Positions 1-5,562 of a stretch of 6,428 bases of DNA are shown here, piece by piece. The stretch is from Clostridiales bacterium (GTDB lineage Bacteria; Bacillota; Clostridia; Lachnospirales; Lachnospiraceae). The notes below the pieces were generated by a model, which saw only the letters and a program-made list of their open reading frames with translations, was not told where the DNA came from and did not search any database. The DNA is taken from contig JAHZHG010000157.1 in the NCBI GenBank assembly GCA_019420425.1, forward strand, positions 1-6,428. Reading direction: 5' to 3'. Positions within the stretch are counted from its first letter, which is position 1; every line of letters starts with the position of its first letter. The position numbers and the translations under genes were made by a program.

Positions 1-549
1 ATCCAGCTTATGCCCGCCCAGCTTCAGGGTGCGGTTCAGAATAATTTTGCCCTGGCTGATTACGGAAATTTCTGTGGTGTCTACCCCCAGATTGACGGTC
101 ATGTTGCCCAGGGAATGGGCCACCGGCATCTGGATGCTCAGCGCGTCGGCAATGCCCTTTTCCACGAGAAAGATTTTTTTGGCGTGGATACGGCCGCTCA
201 ACACCTGGAAAAAAGCTCTCTGCTCTACCTGGGTGATCTCGCTGGGGATCGCCAGGTATACCTCCGGCTTCTGCTGGAGGACGGATGAATATTTTTTCAT
301 CAGATAATCCAGAACCAGCTCCATATTCCGGCCGTTGGCAATCACTCCGTTTGTCATCGGACAGGAGGCCTCTACATTTGCCGGGGTTTTTTCGTATATT
401 TCATAGGCCATGTCGCCGATTGCCAGAACGTGCTGCTGGTCGCGCAGGGCGATCATATTTCTGGCATTCATAAACTTTTTTCCGTTCCGGTCGCGGATTT
501 TGATCATATCCGTTCCCAGATCAATCCCGCATATATTTTTCAGCAGCAT
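1..549 (-). CDS. mreB: MreB-like rod shape-determining protein, N-terminal part (3' end beyond window)
   Basis: This is an actin-fold cytoskeletal ATPase of the MreB family. Family members form membrane-bound filaments on the inner face of the cell membrane and direct lateral wall synthesis. The 183 visible residues begin MLLKNICGIDLGTD and run open to the window edge; full-length MreB is about 330-345 residues, so a little under half is missing. Visible landmarks are the phosphate-1 loop GIDLGT (about 8-13), VLAIGDMAYE (41-50), the MreB-typical PMTNGVIA (64-71), AIPSEITQVEQRA (100-112) and the phosphate-2 region NLGVDTTEISVIS (153-165), followed by LGGHKLD. Several of these differ from canonical MreB: GVDT replaces GGGT, EKGIAD replaces EEPMAA, and EQR replaces ERR. 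That makes it the divergent Clostridia type or a paralogue. The ATG at 547-549 has a good Shine-Dalgarno and no alternative in-frame start just upstream. It follows radC by 58 nt, and radC-mreB adjacency is also known in Bacillus subtilis, where mreC and mreD follow. Confidence 0.88.
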   Translation of the reverse strand, partial: MLLKNICGIDLGTDMIKIRDRNGKKFMNARNMIALRDQQHVLAIGDMAYEIYEKTPANVEASCPMTNGVIANGRNMELVLDYLMKKYSSVLQQKPEVYLAIPSEITQVEQRAFFQVLSGRIHAKKIFLVEKGIADALSIQMPVAHSLGNMTVNLGVDTTEISVISQGKIILNRTLKLGGHKLD

Positions 550-554
550 TTGTA

Positions 555-562
555 CTCCCCTT
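555..562 (-). promoter_or_regulatory. Shine-Dalgarno of mreB
   Basis: The minus strand reads AAGGGGAG five nucleotides before the ATG at 547-549. This fixes the start of the mreB-like gene, whose frame has no other nearby start codon. Confidence 0.7.
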
Positions 563-607
563 TTCCGCAATGCCTGGACATTTCCGGTTTAAGATGAACA
601 TAACCAG

Positions 608-1306
608 TCATGAAAGTAAATTCATTTGTCTGAAGCTGAAGGCACACTGATCCCCAATGACAATGTGATCCAGCAGCTCAATACCAAGCAGCTCCCCTGC
701 CTGCTTTACCCTGGCGGTAAACGACCGGTCCTCCCGGCTGGGAGTGGGATCGCCGCTGGGGTGATTATGAACCAAAATGATATAGACCGCATGGTGCTGG
801 AATGCCCGAAGAAAAATTTCTCTTGGGGTAATCATGGCAGCCTTGACGGTCCCTTTTGCAATGCACTCCTCGGCGATCAGCCGGCTTTTCGTATCCAGCA
901 TCAGCACGAGGATTTCCTCCTGATCTGCGTGGCGCAGATCTTCCATATAATATTCTACAATCGATTCCGGATCACGGAAGGAAAGCCTGGCCGAAGCCTT
1001 CTCCTTGGCCATACGCCGGGAAAGCTCTGCGATGCATTTGATCTGTACCGCCTTAACCGTCCCGATCCCCCGGAGCTGCTTCAGCTCAGAAAGGGACAGG
1101 CGGTGGAGGCCCAGCAATCCGCTTACCTCGCCCGTACTATACAGAATCCGTCGGGCCAGATCGGTAGCCGGCTCGCCGGAGGTGCCTGTCCGCAGAATAA
1201 CGGCAAGAAGCTCCGTATCGGTCAGCGCCTCAGCTCCCTGGGCGATGCATTTTTCGTAGGGCTTGTCTCCTTCCGGAAGTTGTTTCATGGTTGGTTTTTT
1301 GTTCAT
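608..1306 (-). CDS. radC: RadC family JAMM-domain protein
   Basis: This is a full-length RadC (YsxA-type) protein of 232 residues; the family is usually about 220-230. Residues about 8-100 form the N-terminal UPF0758 part with helix-hairpin-helix character (LKQLRGIGTVKAVQIKCIAEL, about 75-95). From about 110 to the end is the MPN+/JAMM domain. Its metal-site motif is HNHPSGDPTPSRED, with H180, H182 and D193 as likely zinc ligands, and E130/E131 in DQEEILVL supplies the partner glutamate, so the site looks intact. The biochemical role of RadC is unsettled: the 'DNA repair' name comes from an E. coli allele later assigned to recG. The ATG at 1306 has an AAAGG about 10 nt upstream. A second in-frame ATG at codon 7 has no Shine-Dalgarno, although some family members start near there. 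The stop is TGA. Upstream is the broken COG2509 gene; downstream is the mreB-like gene. Confidence 0.95.
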   Translation of the reverse strand: MNKKPTMKQLPEGDKPYEKCIAQGAEALTDTELLAVILRTGTSGEPATDLARRILYSTGEVSGLLGLHRLSLSELKQLRGIGTVKAVQIKCIAELSRRMAKEKASARLSFRDPESIVEYYMEDLRHADQEEILVLMLDTKSRLIAEECIAKGTVKAAMITPREIFLRAFQHHAVYIILVHNHPSGDPTPSREDRSFTARVKQAGELLGIELLDHIVIGDQCAFSFRQMNLLS

Positions 1307-1411
1307 GGCCTGACAGCCTTTTCATTTATCCCCAGAAATATTTCAACTCATTTTATCACAAAACGGGGCCAAAGTACACACCCATGTTCTTTAAAGTATA
1401 TTAAAATTTCC
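1307..1411 (-). other. 105-nt intergenic gap upstream of radC
   Basis: This is the longest non-coding gap in the window. It is visibly more AT-rich than the flanking genes and contains a self-complementary CTTTAAAG, but I see no GC-rich hairpin followed by a T run on the minus strand. It therefore carries no convincing rho-independent terminator for the upstream genes. A candidate promoter for radC lies inside it. Confidence 0.6.
1350..1355 (-). promoter_or_regulatory. Possible -10 box for radC
   Basis: The minus strand reads TGATAAAAT; TAAAAT matches the TATAAT consensus at five of six positions and lies about 40 nt before the radC start. No good TTGACA-like -35 element is found at 16-18 nt spacing, so this is weak and rests on base composition as much as on sequence. 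Confidence 0.22.
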
Positions 1412-1954
1412 TTATCCTTCCCGAAATGGAGAAAAACGGCGGATAATTGCTTCCGCTACGCGGATGCCGTCCATTGCCGCCGAAGTGATGCCACCGGCAT
1501 AGCCTGCGCCTTCTCCGCAGGGGAAAATTCCGGATATGTTGGATTCCAGCTGATCGTTCCGCAGGATGCGCACCGGGGATGAGGTACGGCTTTCCACTCC
1601 GGCGAGGAGGGCGTCCCCGCGGGCAAAGCCGGGAATCATGCGGTCAAAGCGATGGATTCCCTGTTCAATGGCCTGGTTCAGCTCTTCCGTAAGGATGGGG
1701 CGCAGGTTTGCTGGCGTCCAGCTGCCCTTGATTTCCGGCTGTACCCCGCCAAAGGCTTCGGAGGGACGGTTCTGGCAGAAATCGGCGAAGGTCTGTACAG
1801 GGACGGCGCCGTTTCCGGCCTGATATGCGGCGCGCTCCATTCTGCGCTGAAATTCCACTCCGGCGAGGGGGCCTGTTCCGCCGTAATCCCCGGGAGAGAC
1901 GGTCACTACGATTGCACTGTTTGCATTTTTGCCTCCGCGGTCGTGATAGCTCAT
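1412..1954 (-). CDS. C-terminal fragment (180 aa) of the COG2509-type flavoprotein
   Basis: This reading frame opens with an ATG directly after the premature TGA (TGAATG), in the same frame as the upstream half. It begins MSYHDRGGKNANSAIVV, a conserved internal stretch of the family. It continues through a substrate-domain segment (VEFQRRMERAAYQAG), VESRTSSPVRI (about 120-130) and the closing flavin motif FPCGEGAGYAGGITSAAMDG (about 144-163). The ATG is most likely the ordinary internal Met codon rather than an evolved start: no Shine-Dalgarno-like AGGAG lies just before it. Reinitiation by ribosomes stopping at the TGA could still produce some of this fragment. It lacks the N-terminal GSGPAG motif and should not work alone. 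Confidence 0.5.
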   Translation of the reverse strand: MSYHDRGGKNANSAIVVTVSPGDYGGTGPLAGVEFQRRMERAAYQAGNGAVPVQTFADFCQNRPSEAFGGVQPEIKGSWTPANLRPILTEELNQAIEQGIHRFDRMIPGFARGDALLAGVESRTSSPVRILRNDQLESNISGIFPCGEGAGYAGGITSAAMDGIRVAEAIIRRFSPFREG

Positions 1955-3013
1955 TCAGTTTACGGCCAGCATGCCCTGCTCCGAAGAGGCGTTGACCACA
2001 TAGCCGCCCGGGCACATGCAGAAGGAATAGACGCCGCGGCCGTCGGGCAGCTTGGCAGTTACTTTATACGGAGCGGCGGGCAGCGCATATTTGCAGTCCC
2101 TGCCGTACTGGGCGTCCTGGATCATCTGCTGGGGGTGCTGGATACGAAAGCCTACGGCAAAGGCCTTGGCTTCCATGGACAGCCGCTTTTCCTCAAGGAG
2201 GGAAAAGGTGTCACGGGCACTATGGCCTACAGCCAGCACAGCCGTCTCCGTCTGCAGATACTCGTTGCCGTTCAGAATAAGCCCGGCAAGGCGGCCGCTG
2301 CGGATATCCAGGTCCGTGACACAGGCGGAGAAACGGACCTCCCCGCCCAGGCGGATGATTTCCATGCGGATATGCCGGACAATATCCCGCAGCAGATCTG
2401 TTCCCAGATGGGGATGATTGACATATCGGATGTCCTCCGGCGCACCGGCCTGGATCAGTATCTCCTGCACCAGGCGCATCCTCCCGGCAGAATCCTTTAC
2501 CCGGGTATTTAGCTTTCCGTCGGAAAAGGTACCGGCTCCGCCCTCGCCGAACTGGACATTGGAGGAGGAATTCAGCTTCCCTGTACGCCAGAACTCTTCC
2601 ACGGTACGCTGACGCTTCTCTACAGGTTCTCCCCGCTCCAGAAGTAAAGGAGCATAGCCTGAACGGGCCAGCATCCAGGCGGCGAACAGGCCGGCAGGGC
2701 CGCTGCCAATGACGACAGGCCGGGAGCAGAGCTGCTCCGCTCCCGGTACCGGATAAGCATACTGCCAGGGAAACGACCGGGAAAGTATGCCCTTTTTATC
2801 CCGGCGGAGGATCTGCTCCTCGCGGCCGCTTACGGATACGTCTACCGTATATATATAGAAAAGATCGGGTTTCTTTCGGGCATCCAGCGACTGTTTGATG
2901 ATGGTAAGGCGCTGGATCTCTCCCGGGGCGATCCGCATGGCTTTGGCCGCATGGGCGGTCAGATCCTCCATACGGTGATCCGCCGGAAGCTTCAGGTTGG
3001 TAATTCGAATCAT
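1955..3013 (-). CDS. N-terminal fragment (352 aa) of the COG2509-type flavoprotein
   Basis: This is the part translated before the premature TGA. Residues 1 to about 95 form the family's N-terminal domain. A dinucleotide-binding motif follows (VVIGSGPAGLFAAWML, about 100-115), with GSGPAG at 103-108 and an acidic strand end, LLLERG, near 123-128. The family signature SNVQFGEGGAGTFSDGKLNT occupies about 151-170. NHPHLGTD is at about 199-206, a second Rossmann-like strand (TAVLAVGHSARDT) at about 257-269, and VGFRIQHP at about 287-294. It ends at CMCPGGYVVNASSEQGMLAVN. The C-terminal flavin-contacting segment (GEGAGYAGG) is missing, so on its own this product is unlikely to hold FAD properly. 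Translation is probably coupled to the upstream flavoprotein gene through the ATGA overlap. Confidence 0.6.
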   Translation of the reverse strand: MIRITNLKLPADHRMEDLTAHAAKAMRIAPGEIQRLTIIKQSLDARKKPDLFYIYTVDVSVSGREEQILRRDKKGILSRSFPWQYAYPVPGAEQLCSRPVVIGSGPAGLFAAWMLARSGYAPLLLERGEPVEKRQRTVEEFWRTGKLNSSSNVQFGEGGAGTFSDGKLNTRVKDSAGRMRLVQEILIQAGAPEDIRYVNHPHLGTDLLRDIVRHIRMEIIRLGGEVRFSACVTDLDIRSGRLAGLILNGNEYLQTETAVLAVGHSARDTFSLLEEKRLSMEAKAFAVGFRIQHPQQMIQDAQYGRDCKYALPAAPYKVTAKLPDGRGVYSFCMCPGGYVVNASSEQGMLAVN

Positions 3014-4209
3014 AGGTTTCCTTTCTTGCCGGCTGCGGCAGCTCCGGCGGCAGCTCCGCTGGCGAATGCCCATTGCAGGTTATAGCCGCCGCAGGGGCCG
3101 TCCACATCCAGCACTTCCCCGGCAAAATACAGCCCCCGTGCCAGCCGGGATTCCATGGTCTGGGGATCTGCCTCCTGTGTATCCACTCCGCCTACGGCGA
3201 TCTGGGCCTGATCAAAGCCCCTTGTGCCGGTCACGGTAAGGGTCAGCTGCTTGAGACAGGCGGCCAGCCCTCCCTTTGGAGCCAGATTTCCGATGCAGTC
3301 CGCCAGCCTGGCTGGGAGCAGCCCGCGGAGCAGCTGGCCGGCGGAAGCGTTCGGATATCGTTCTGCCGCATGGCAGAGATGGCCTTCCAGCTCCTGTACG
3401 GTCCATTCCGGAAAAAGGTCCGCGTGTAAAATCAAGGGCTGCAGGGAGGGATCGATGAGCCGGCTTAGCTGGAAAACGGCAATTCCGGATACGCCGTAGG
3501 ACGTCCACTGCAGCTCACCGGTTTCCTCGCCCAGCACCCGGTTTCCGCCGGTGAGGGTCAGCCTGGCCTGGCAGCGGGCCCCTTCTGCTTTGCGGAAGGC
3601 TTTTTCTTTAACGGTCAGGGGGACAAGGCCGGGATGCGGAGGGATAATCGTATGTCCGGCCATGCGGGCTAGGGCATAGCCGCTGCCGTCCGAGCCGGTC
3701 TGCGGAGCAGCCTGGGAACCGGCGGCCAGAATCAGGCTGTCCCCGGTATAGGTCCAGCCTTTAGTGGACGCTTTCCAGCGGGGGCGGCCGTCTTCAGCCG
3801 TATATGGGGCTATGGAAACGATTTTTTCTCCGCATTTCAGTTTGACTTTCCGCCGGCTCACTTCGCGCAGCAGAAGCTCTGTCACAGAGGCGGCCTGAAA
3901 GGAGGCGGGGTAAACCAGCTGCTCCTTTGTGCGGGTGAGCATACCGTTTTCCGCAAAAAAATCCATAAGCCACCGGGAATTGTAGCGGTGCAGGACGTGA
4001 TCGGCAAAGCCAGCGCTCGTGGCATGATAAGCCAGCGGCAGGCTTTCGTCCAGATTAGTCAGATTGCACCTGCCATTTCCCGTAATCAGAAGCTTTTTCC
4101 CGGGCTTTTCCATCCCTTCCAGGACCGTTACTCCGGCTCCGTTTTCGGCGGCTGCGATAGCGGCCATCAGGCCGGCGGCGCCGCCGCCGATTACCAGGAT
4201 TTGCTGCAT
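3010..4209 (-). CDS. HI0933/YhiN/BaiN-type NAD(P)/FAD-dependent oxidoreductase
   Basis: This is a cytosolic flavoprotein of the HI0933 family (TIGR00275 type; often annotated aminoacetone oxidase family or BaiN), 399 residues, close to the usual size. The N-terminal motif ILVIGGGAAGLMAA (GGGAAG at 8-13) binds the ADP part of FAD and is followed by the family signature LLITGNGRCNLTN (about 40-52). LAAGSQAAPQTGSDGSGYALA lies near 161-181, and QWTSYGVSGIAVFQLSR (about 234-250) corresponds to the family's 'T-x-YG-SG' segment. TGTRGFDQAQIAVGGV is at about 327-342, and the closing FAD motif YFAGEVLDVDGPCGGYN at about 361-377. The physiological reaction is not established. The BaiN label comes from a proposed role in bile acid 7-dehydroxylation, and nothing nearby supports that here, as no other bai-type gene is present. 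It follows the PLP-enzyme gene by 25 nt and overlaps the next flavoprotein gene by 4 nt. Confidence 0.93.
   Translation of the reverse strand: MQQILVIGGGAAGLMAAIAAAENGAGVTVLEGMEKPGKKLLITGNGRCNLTNLDESLPLAYHATSAGFADHVLHRYNSRWLMDFFAENGMLTRTKEQLVYPASFQAASVTELLLREVSRRKVKLKCGEKIVSIAPYTAEDGRPRWKASTKGWTYTGDSLILAAGSQAAPQTGSDGSGYALARMAGHTIIPPHPGLVPLTVKEKAFRKAEGARCQARLTLTGGNRVLGEETGELQWTSYGVSGIAVFQLSRLIDPSLQPLILHADLFPEWTVQELEGHLCHAAERYPNASAGQLLRGLLPARLADCIGNLAPKGGLAACLKQLTLTVTGTRGFDQAQIAVGGVDTQEADPQTMESRLARGLYFAGEVLDVDGPCGGYNLQWAFASGAAAGAAAAGKKGNL
3019..3024 (-). promoter_or_regulatory. Shine-Dalgarno that sets the COG2509-type start
   Basis: AAAGGA lies five nt before the ATG at 3011-3013, within the last codons (Lys-Gly) of the upstream flavoprotein gene. 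It supports the MIRITNLK start over a longer frame and, with the ATGA overlap, points to translational coupling. Confidence 0.6.
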
Positions 4210-4215
4210 GGGAGT

Positions 4216-4222
4216 CCTCCTT
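4216..4222 (-). promoter_or_regulatory. Strong Shine-Dalgarno of the HI0933-type gene
   Basis: AAGGAGG, a full match to the anti-Shine-Dalgarno core, sits six nt before the ATG at 4207-4209 in the 25-nt gap after the PLP-enzyme gene. It confirms the start. Confidence 0.8.
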
Positions 4223-4234
4223 TTGCTTAACGAT

Positions 4235-5557
4235 TTAGATCAGCTTTACTACCCCGGCCTCAACCAGCTTTTGCAGGGACATCAGTATGCCCAGCTTTGC
4301 GTGCTCCCAGGTCAGGCCGCCCTGAAAGTATACGGCATAGGGGGGCTTGATGGGCCCGTCGGCGCTCAGCTCGATGGATGAGCCCTGAACAAACGCGCCT
4401 GCCGCCATGATAACGTCGCTGTCATAGCCGGGCATGGCCCATGGCTCGGGGGTTACGTAGCTGTCCACCGGGGCGGCGGCCTGGATGCCTTTGCAGAAGG
4501 CAATAACCCCCTCCGGCGTGCCGAATTCCACGGCTTGGATGATATCGTGGCGCTCCTCTGTAGAATTGGGAATTACCGAAAAGCCCAGGGATTCATAGAT
4601 ATTTGCGGCAAATATCGCACCCTTTAGGGCTCCGGCTACCACAGTGGGAGCCAGAAACAGGCCCTGATAGAGGGAGGGGAGCACGCCCAGGGATGCGCCG
4701 ACCTCCTTGCCCAGCCCGGGGGAGGTCAGCCGTCTGGCCGCCTGCTCGATGCATTCCCTGCTGCCGGCCAGATAGCCGCCGATGGGAGCCAGGCCGCCGC
4801 CGGGGTTTTTGATCAGGGAACCGACCACCAGATCAGCGCCCCAGTCGGATGGCTCGGTTAATTCAACAAATTCGCCATAGCAGTTGTCCACCATACAGAC
4901 AATCCGGGGATTGATTTCCTTTACCAGGCGGACGGCTCCGGCAATCTGGGCGACAGACAGGGTGGGACGGGTCTGATAGCCCTTGGAACGCTGGATGCCG
5001 ACTATTTTGGTTTTGCTGCTGATGGCCCGGCGGATGCCTTCTTCATCGAAGGAGCCGTCCGGCAAAAGGTCAACCTGCTTGTACGTAATGCCGTATTCAG
5101 CCAGGGAGCCCATGGAGGGGCGTATGCCGATTACCTCCTCCAGGGTATCGTACGGCTTACCGGAAATGTAAATCAGCTCGTCGCCCGGGCGCAGGTTGGA
5201 CAGTAAAGCCAGCGCCAGCGCATGGGTGCCGCAGGTGATCTGGGGACGCACAAGGGCTGCCTCACTGTGAAAAACGTCTGCATAGACGGCCTCCAGGGTG
5301 TCACGGCCGTCGTCATTGTAGCCGTAGCCGGTGGTTCCGTGCAGGTGCTCGGCACTCACCCGGTTTTTCTGCATCGCCAGAATAACCTTCTGCTGGTTGT
5401 ATTCTGCCGTCTGCTGTATCCGCGCAAAACGGGACTTCAGCCGCTTTTCGATGTCTGCGCCGAAGCGATAAACCTCTGGGAGGATACCTATCCGGCAATA
5501 CATATCCATAAGGGATTGTTCCATTGTTTCTGCCTGTTTAAATTCCTTTAGCTCCAT
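4235..5557 (-). CDS. ynbB: PLP-dependent 'aluminium resistance / methionine gamma-lyase family' protein (YnbB type)
   Basis: This is a 440-residue fold-type I PLP enzyme of the COG4100 / Alum_res (PF06838) family, related to cystathionine and methionine C-S lyases. The true substrate is not established; the names come from homology and from an old aluminium-tolerance clone. Visible features are HGTTGYGYNDDGRDTLE (about 73-89), the cofactor-phosphate region ITCGTHALALAL (about 107-118), PGDELIYISGKPYDTLEEVIG (about 124-144), VCMVDNCYGEF with D224 as the probable ring-nitrogen partner, and GSLIKNPGGGLAPIGGY with K250 as the probable Schiff-base lysine. The active site looks complete. The ATG at 5555-5557 lies 5 nt after the miaA stop. 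The best Shine-Dalgarno (GAGGAG) is inside the miaA 3' end about 13 nt away, longer than ideal, and no alternative start is in frame. In B. subtilis ynbB also lies near miaA, but with hfq and hflX between; neither fits in the gap here. Confidence 0.92.
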   Translation of the reverse strand: MELKEFKQAETMEQSLMDMYCRIGILPEVYRFGADIEKRLKSRFARIQQTAEYNQQKVILAMQKNRVSAEHLHGTTGYGYNDDGRDTLEAVYADVFHSEAALVRPQITCGTHALALALLSNLRPGDELIYISGKPYDTLEEVIGIRPSMGSLAEYGITYKQVDLLPDGSFDEEGIRRAISSKTKIVGIQRSKGYQTRPTLSVAQIAGAVRLVKEINPRIVCMVDNCYGEFVELTEPSDWGADLVVGSLIKNPGGGLAPIGGYLAGSRECIEQAARRLTSPGLGKEVGASLGVLPSLYQGLFLAPTVVAGALKGAIFAANIYESLGFSVIPNSTEERHDIIQAVEFGTPEGVIAFCKGIQAAAPVDSYVTPEPWAMPGYDSDVIMAAGAFVQGSSIELSADGPIKPPYAVYFQGGLTWEHAKLGILMSLQKLVEAGVVKLI

Positions 5558-5562
5558 TGCGT

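Larger units (their letters stand above)
1412..3013 (-). pseudogene. COG2509-type FAD-dependent dehydrogenase interrupted by one in-frame TGA
   Basis: The frame would encode about 533 residues, the usual size for this family of NAD(P)/FAD-dependent proteins of unknown substrate. It is open throughout except for a TGA at 1955-1957 (codon 353). The flanking residues are LAVN and MSYHDR. Relatives as I remember them read VN-G-MSYH, so the TGA most likely replaces a GGA glycine through one base change. The sequence before and after keeps the same frame and clear family motifs, so there is no indel. The start is the ATG at 3011-3013, giving MIRITNLKLP. It overlaps the TGA of the upstream flavoprotein gene as ATGA and has AAAGGA five nt upstream. 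A longer frame reaching 3073 would lie inside the upstream gene and has no family-like sequence. With the stop, neither half alone contains the whole FAD site. Pseudogenisation or a sequencing error are the leading explanations. Confidence 0.85.

Noticed and set aside
550..607. Hairpin between radC and mreB as a terminator.
   Set aside because: Only a short imperfect stem (CCG/CGG and AATG/CATT around TCCAGG) is present, and it is followed by AAAAGGGGAG, not a T run, so it does not look like a rho-independent terminator.
626..1582. Long plus-strand open frame of 318 codons across radC and the gap.
   Set aside because: It is antisense to radC and to the end of the COG2509-type gene, both of which have clear family motifs. 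Its translation shows no recognisable domain, and it reflects codon bias of the opposite strand.
1955..1957. UGA read as glycine (genetic code 25, as in SR1/Gracilibacteria).
   Set aside because: The proteins look like Clostridia, and TGA serves as the normal stop for radC (608-610) and for the HI0933-type gene (3010-3012), where it overlaps the next start. No other gene here has an internal TGA.
1955..1957. UGA as selenocysteine.
   Set aside because: The expected residue is Gly, not Cys, the position is not a redox motif, and I see no compact SECIS-like hairpin just downstream of the codon on the minus strand.
1652..2512. Plus-strand open frame of 286 codons.
   Set aside because: It lies wholly antisense to the flavoprotein gene and shows no family-like motif or Shine-Dalgarno. 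It also spans the TGA site without giving an alternative explanation for it.
3014..3073. N-terminal extension of the COG2509-type frame starting at 3073.
   Set aside because: The extra 20 residues are arginine-rich, overlap the C-terminal coding region of the upstream gene out of frame, and do not resemble the family. The ATG at 3013 has a proper Shine-Dalgarno.
3010..4209. Bile acid 7-dehydroxylation gene (baiN).
   Set aside because: The family is widespread in bacteria that do not dehydroxylate bile acids, and no other bai-like gene is in the window, so the pathway name is not supported.
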